A stretch of 64,000 bases of DNA from JABWBD01 sp040768665 (GTDB taxonomy: Bacteria; Planctomycetota; Planctomycetia; Pirellulales; Thermoguttaceae): positions 1-64,000 of the forward strand of contig JAXGMN010000056.1 of the NCBI GenBank assembly GCA_040768665.1, written 5' to 3'. Shown here piece after piece: positions 62,405 to 64,000 of this stretch (position 1 is the first letter of the stretch; each line of letters begins with the position of its first letter). The notes beneath the pieces were generated by a model, which worked only from the letters and a program-made list of their open reading frames with translations, was not told the DNA's origin and did not search any database. A program made the position numbers and the translations under genes.

Positions 62405-62707
62405 GGCGCACCCGCCGTGTGCCCGTTCGCCGGGCAGCGATGAACGGGCGGCTTGTTGTGCCATCGATGGTCAAAGATCGATCAACCCTGGACGTGCGGC
62501 AATGACGTTTCTTCCCTATTTCCTCTCCATTCGAACGGCTGTGCCTGCAAGCCCGCTTCGCAAGACCGACGAGAGCACCCCTGGACACCGAGGAGATGTT
62601 GCGGCAGAATCGGCAGAATCGGCAGGCTGGTGCGGACTCGCCAAGGAAATGTGACGGCAAGTCATGGCGGGTTGAACCGACCCGAGTAGCAGCAGGAGGA
62701 CGATCGC
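62405..62707. other. 303-base gap with no gene
   Basis: No supported gene. Near 62598-62625 the short string aatcggcag recurs (aatcggcagaatcggcagg). The right end holds the ribosome site of the next gene at 62695-62700. Confidence 0.5.
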
Positions 62708-64000
62708 TTGATTTCGACAAGACTTTGCATCATCGCCGTTTGGCTCGGCGTTGCCTGCTCAGTGCCGGGGCCGGCGGTGTCCGTGGCCGGCCAGGGCAAG
62801 GGTGACACTCCGAGCAAGGTCACCCCAATGCAGCCGCCTTGGAAAGGGCAGTACAAGATCGATCCCCGGCAGAGCGAGCGGCTGACGCCCGCCGACATCG
62901 TCGGCCCGGACGGAATCGTCTATCCGAACTGGACCAAGACGGGCGTACAAGGCGGTATCCCGCTGCTCGCCGTGGTCGCACCGATCGAAGATTTCGGCGG
63001 CCGCGCGAACGACGGCCGCGACGACTCCGCCGCGCTGGACCAGGCCTGCCGGGCCGCGGCAGAAAAGGGTGGCGGCGCCGTGCAACTCGGCGAAGGAACG
63101 TACGATCTCGACTGGCCGGTGACGATCCGGAGCGACGGAGTCGTGATCCGCGGACGGGGTGCCAAAAAGACGAATCTCCGTTTCCGCTACGCAATCCCCG
63201 CCGCCGGCGCCGGCTTCTACGACCTCACTCCCGGCGCCCGCATCGGCAAGAATACCCGGGTCACGCTGCACTGTGTGCCGGCTGGCTTGATGAAGATGAG
63301 AATCCTCGTTGACGATCGAGAGGTGCACCAGTGGGAGCGGAGCCTGCACTCCGGCAACACCTTCTCTTGTGCCGTTGGCGGATCCCATTTCGTCGGCAAA
63401 CTTCCCGACGGCGAGCACGTGCTCCAAGGGATTGCGGAATACCGCGACGGCTCCCAGCGCCGGGCAGAGCTGCCGGTTCTGCTCGATTCCGCGTACGACG
63501 ACGTGCGTCGCGTGCCGCAGTGGCAAGCGGCGTTGATGTTCAGCGGGGAAGGGCTCGTCGGAAAAAGGATCAAGTTGGCGAAGGACGGCCGGCGCGGCGA
63601 CCTGACCCTTTCGCTCCAGAGCGTCGAAGGGCTCTCGCCGGGCGATGCCCTGCATCTGGAAGGTCCGGCCACGGACCGCTGGAAGAAGTTGACGCAGTGT
63701 GCCTGCCTCTGGGGCAGCTATCGGGAGTACCAGGCGCGGATCGAGCGGATCGACGGCAAGACCGTCACGCTCACCCAGCCACTGCGGATCGAATTCCCGG
63801 TCGTCGACGGGTCATGGATCTCCAGAGTCGCGCCGATTCAACGTTGCGGCGTGGAAGACTTCTCCCTGGAGCAGACGGAGGATCTGTGGATCACGTCGGT
63901 CATGTTTCGCAACGCCTGGAACTGCTGGGCCCGCGGGGTGACGATCCGCAAGTGCGGGCGCAATCCGGTTTACGGCAGCAGCGCCAAGTGGTGCGAGATC
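62708..64000 (+). CDS. Secreted pectate-lyase-like beta-helix protein, TTG start, cut by the window end
   Basis: Translation from TTG at 62708 gives MISTRLCIIAVWLGVACSVP, a signal peptide, followed by an open frame of 431 codons that leaves the window. ggagga (62695-62700) lies 7 bases upstream as a strong ribosome site. GRANDGRDDSAALDQACRAA then EKGGGAVQLGEGTYDLDWPV is the pectate lyase superfamily start, followed by VIRGRGAKKTNLRF. Repeated beta-helix-like segments continue (EDFSLEQTEDLWITSVMFRN). No ATG is present before a long stretch, so gene finders that demand ATG would miss the N-terminus. Confidence 0.8.
   Translation, partial: MISTRLCIIAVWLGVACSVPGPAVSVAGQGKGDTPSKVTPMQPPWKGQYKIDPRQSERLTPADIVGPDGIVYPNWTKTGVQGGIPLLAVVAPIEDFGGRANDGRDDSAALDQACRAAAEKGGGAVQLGEGTYDLDWPVTIRSDGVVIRGRGAKKTNLRFRYAIPAAGAGFYDLTPGARIGKNTRVTLHCVPAGLMKMRILVDDREVHQWERSLHSGNTFSCAVGGSHFVGKLPDGEHVLQGIAEYRDGSQRRAELPVLLDSAYDDVRRVPQWQAALMFSGEGLVGKRIKLAKDGRRGDLTLSLQSVEGLSPGDALHLEGPATDRWKKLTQCACLWGSYREYQARIERIDGKTVTLTQPLRIEFPVVDGSWISRVAPIQRCGVEDFSLEQTEDLWITSVMFRNAWNCWARGVTIRKCGRNPVYGSSAKWCEI

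Overview
The window reads as chromosome of a GC-rich planctomycete (phylum Planctomycetota). The clearest signs are a DUF1559-type pseudopilin (5492-6379), long secreted beta-helix and glycosidase proteins, a Tat-exported DegT-type aminotransferase, a serine/threonine kinase with a C-terminal membrane segment, many four-base stop/start (ATGA) overlaps and several families of short palindromic repeats. The assignment is inferred from gene content; no rRNA or other phylogenetic marker is present.

Region by region: (1) 1-1650 holds an arsR-arsC pair and one small unknown gene. (2) 1658-11422 is a leftward cluster of three tandem GspF-type membrane proteins, two pilin-like proteins, a PilX-like protein and a DUF1559 pseudopilin, followed by a large secreted DUF6259-like glycosidase; two copies of a 50-bp palindrome lie here, one in frame inside the PilX-like gene. 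(3) 11786-32510 is a nest of mobile DNA. A terminase large-subunit gene (terL) is split into 11786-12103 and 22609-23560 by a 10.5-kb element that encodes a large serine recombinase, a protease-major capsid fusion, a primase-polymerase/DUF3987 protein, a small HTH protein and several small zinc-ribbon or unknown proteins. It has no visible portal, terminase or tail genes, so it looks like a phage satellite. The 5' part of terL is cut by a decayed IS66. Beyond it are a relic of a REP-associated transposase (RAYT), a gene with an in-frame stop, an intact RAYT with its repeat sequences, and an IS1182-like element inserted into one of those repeats with a 4-bp target duplication.

(4) 32842-38926 is a rightward set of secreted proteins: a GH141-like beta-helix protein, a Tat-exported DegT-type aminotransferase and a second beta-helix protein. 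(5) 38923-50559 holds an mqnD-like gene, a kinase, a repeat-rich 1.4-kb gap, murQ with a BadF/NagK-type kinase and an SLC13-type transporter (amino-sugar or peptidoglycan recycling), then a leftward MoxR ATPase/VWA pair and two unknown genes. (6) 50848-59290 holds acetyl-CoA synthetase and a leftward Flp/Tad pilus cluster: Flp pilin, a 36-residue membrane peptide, prepilin peptidase, TadE, CpaB, secretin and CpaE. (7) 60045-64000 holds a family 2 glycosyltransferase overlapping a large conserved protein of uncertain function, and the start of a secreted beta-helix protein with a TTG start that runs off the window.

The most unusual item is the candidate satellite integrated in a terminase gene. 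Its inner ends are matching inverted sequences, as expected for the two arms of a serine-integrase attP, and its recombinase reading frame finishes in sequence supplied by the target gene.
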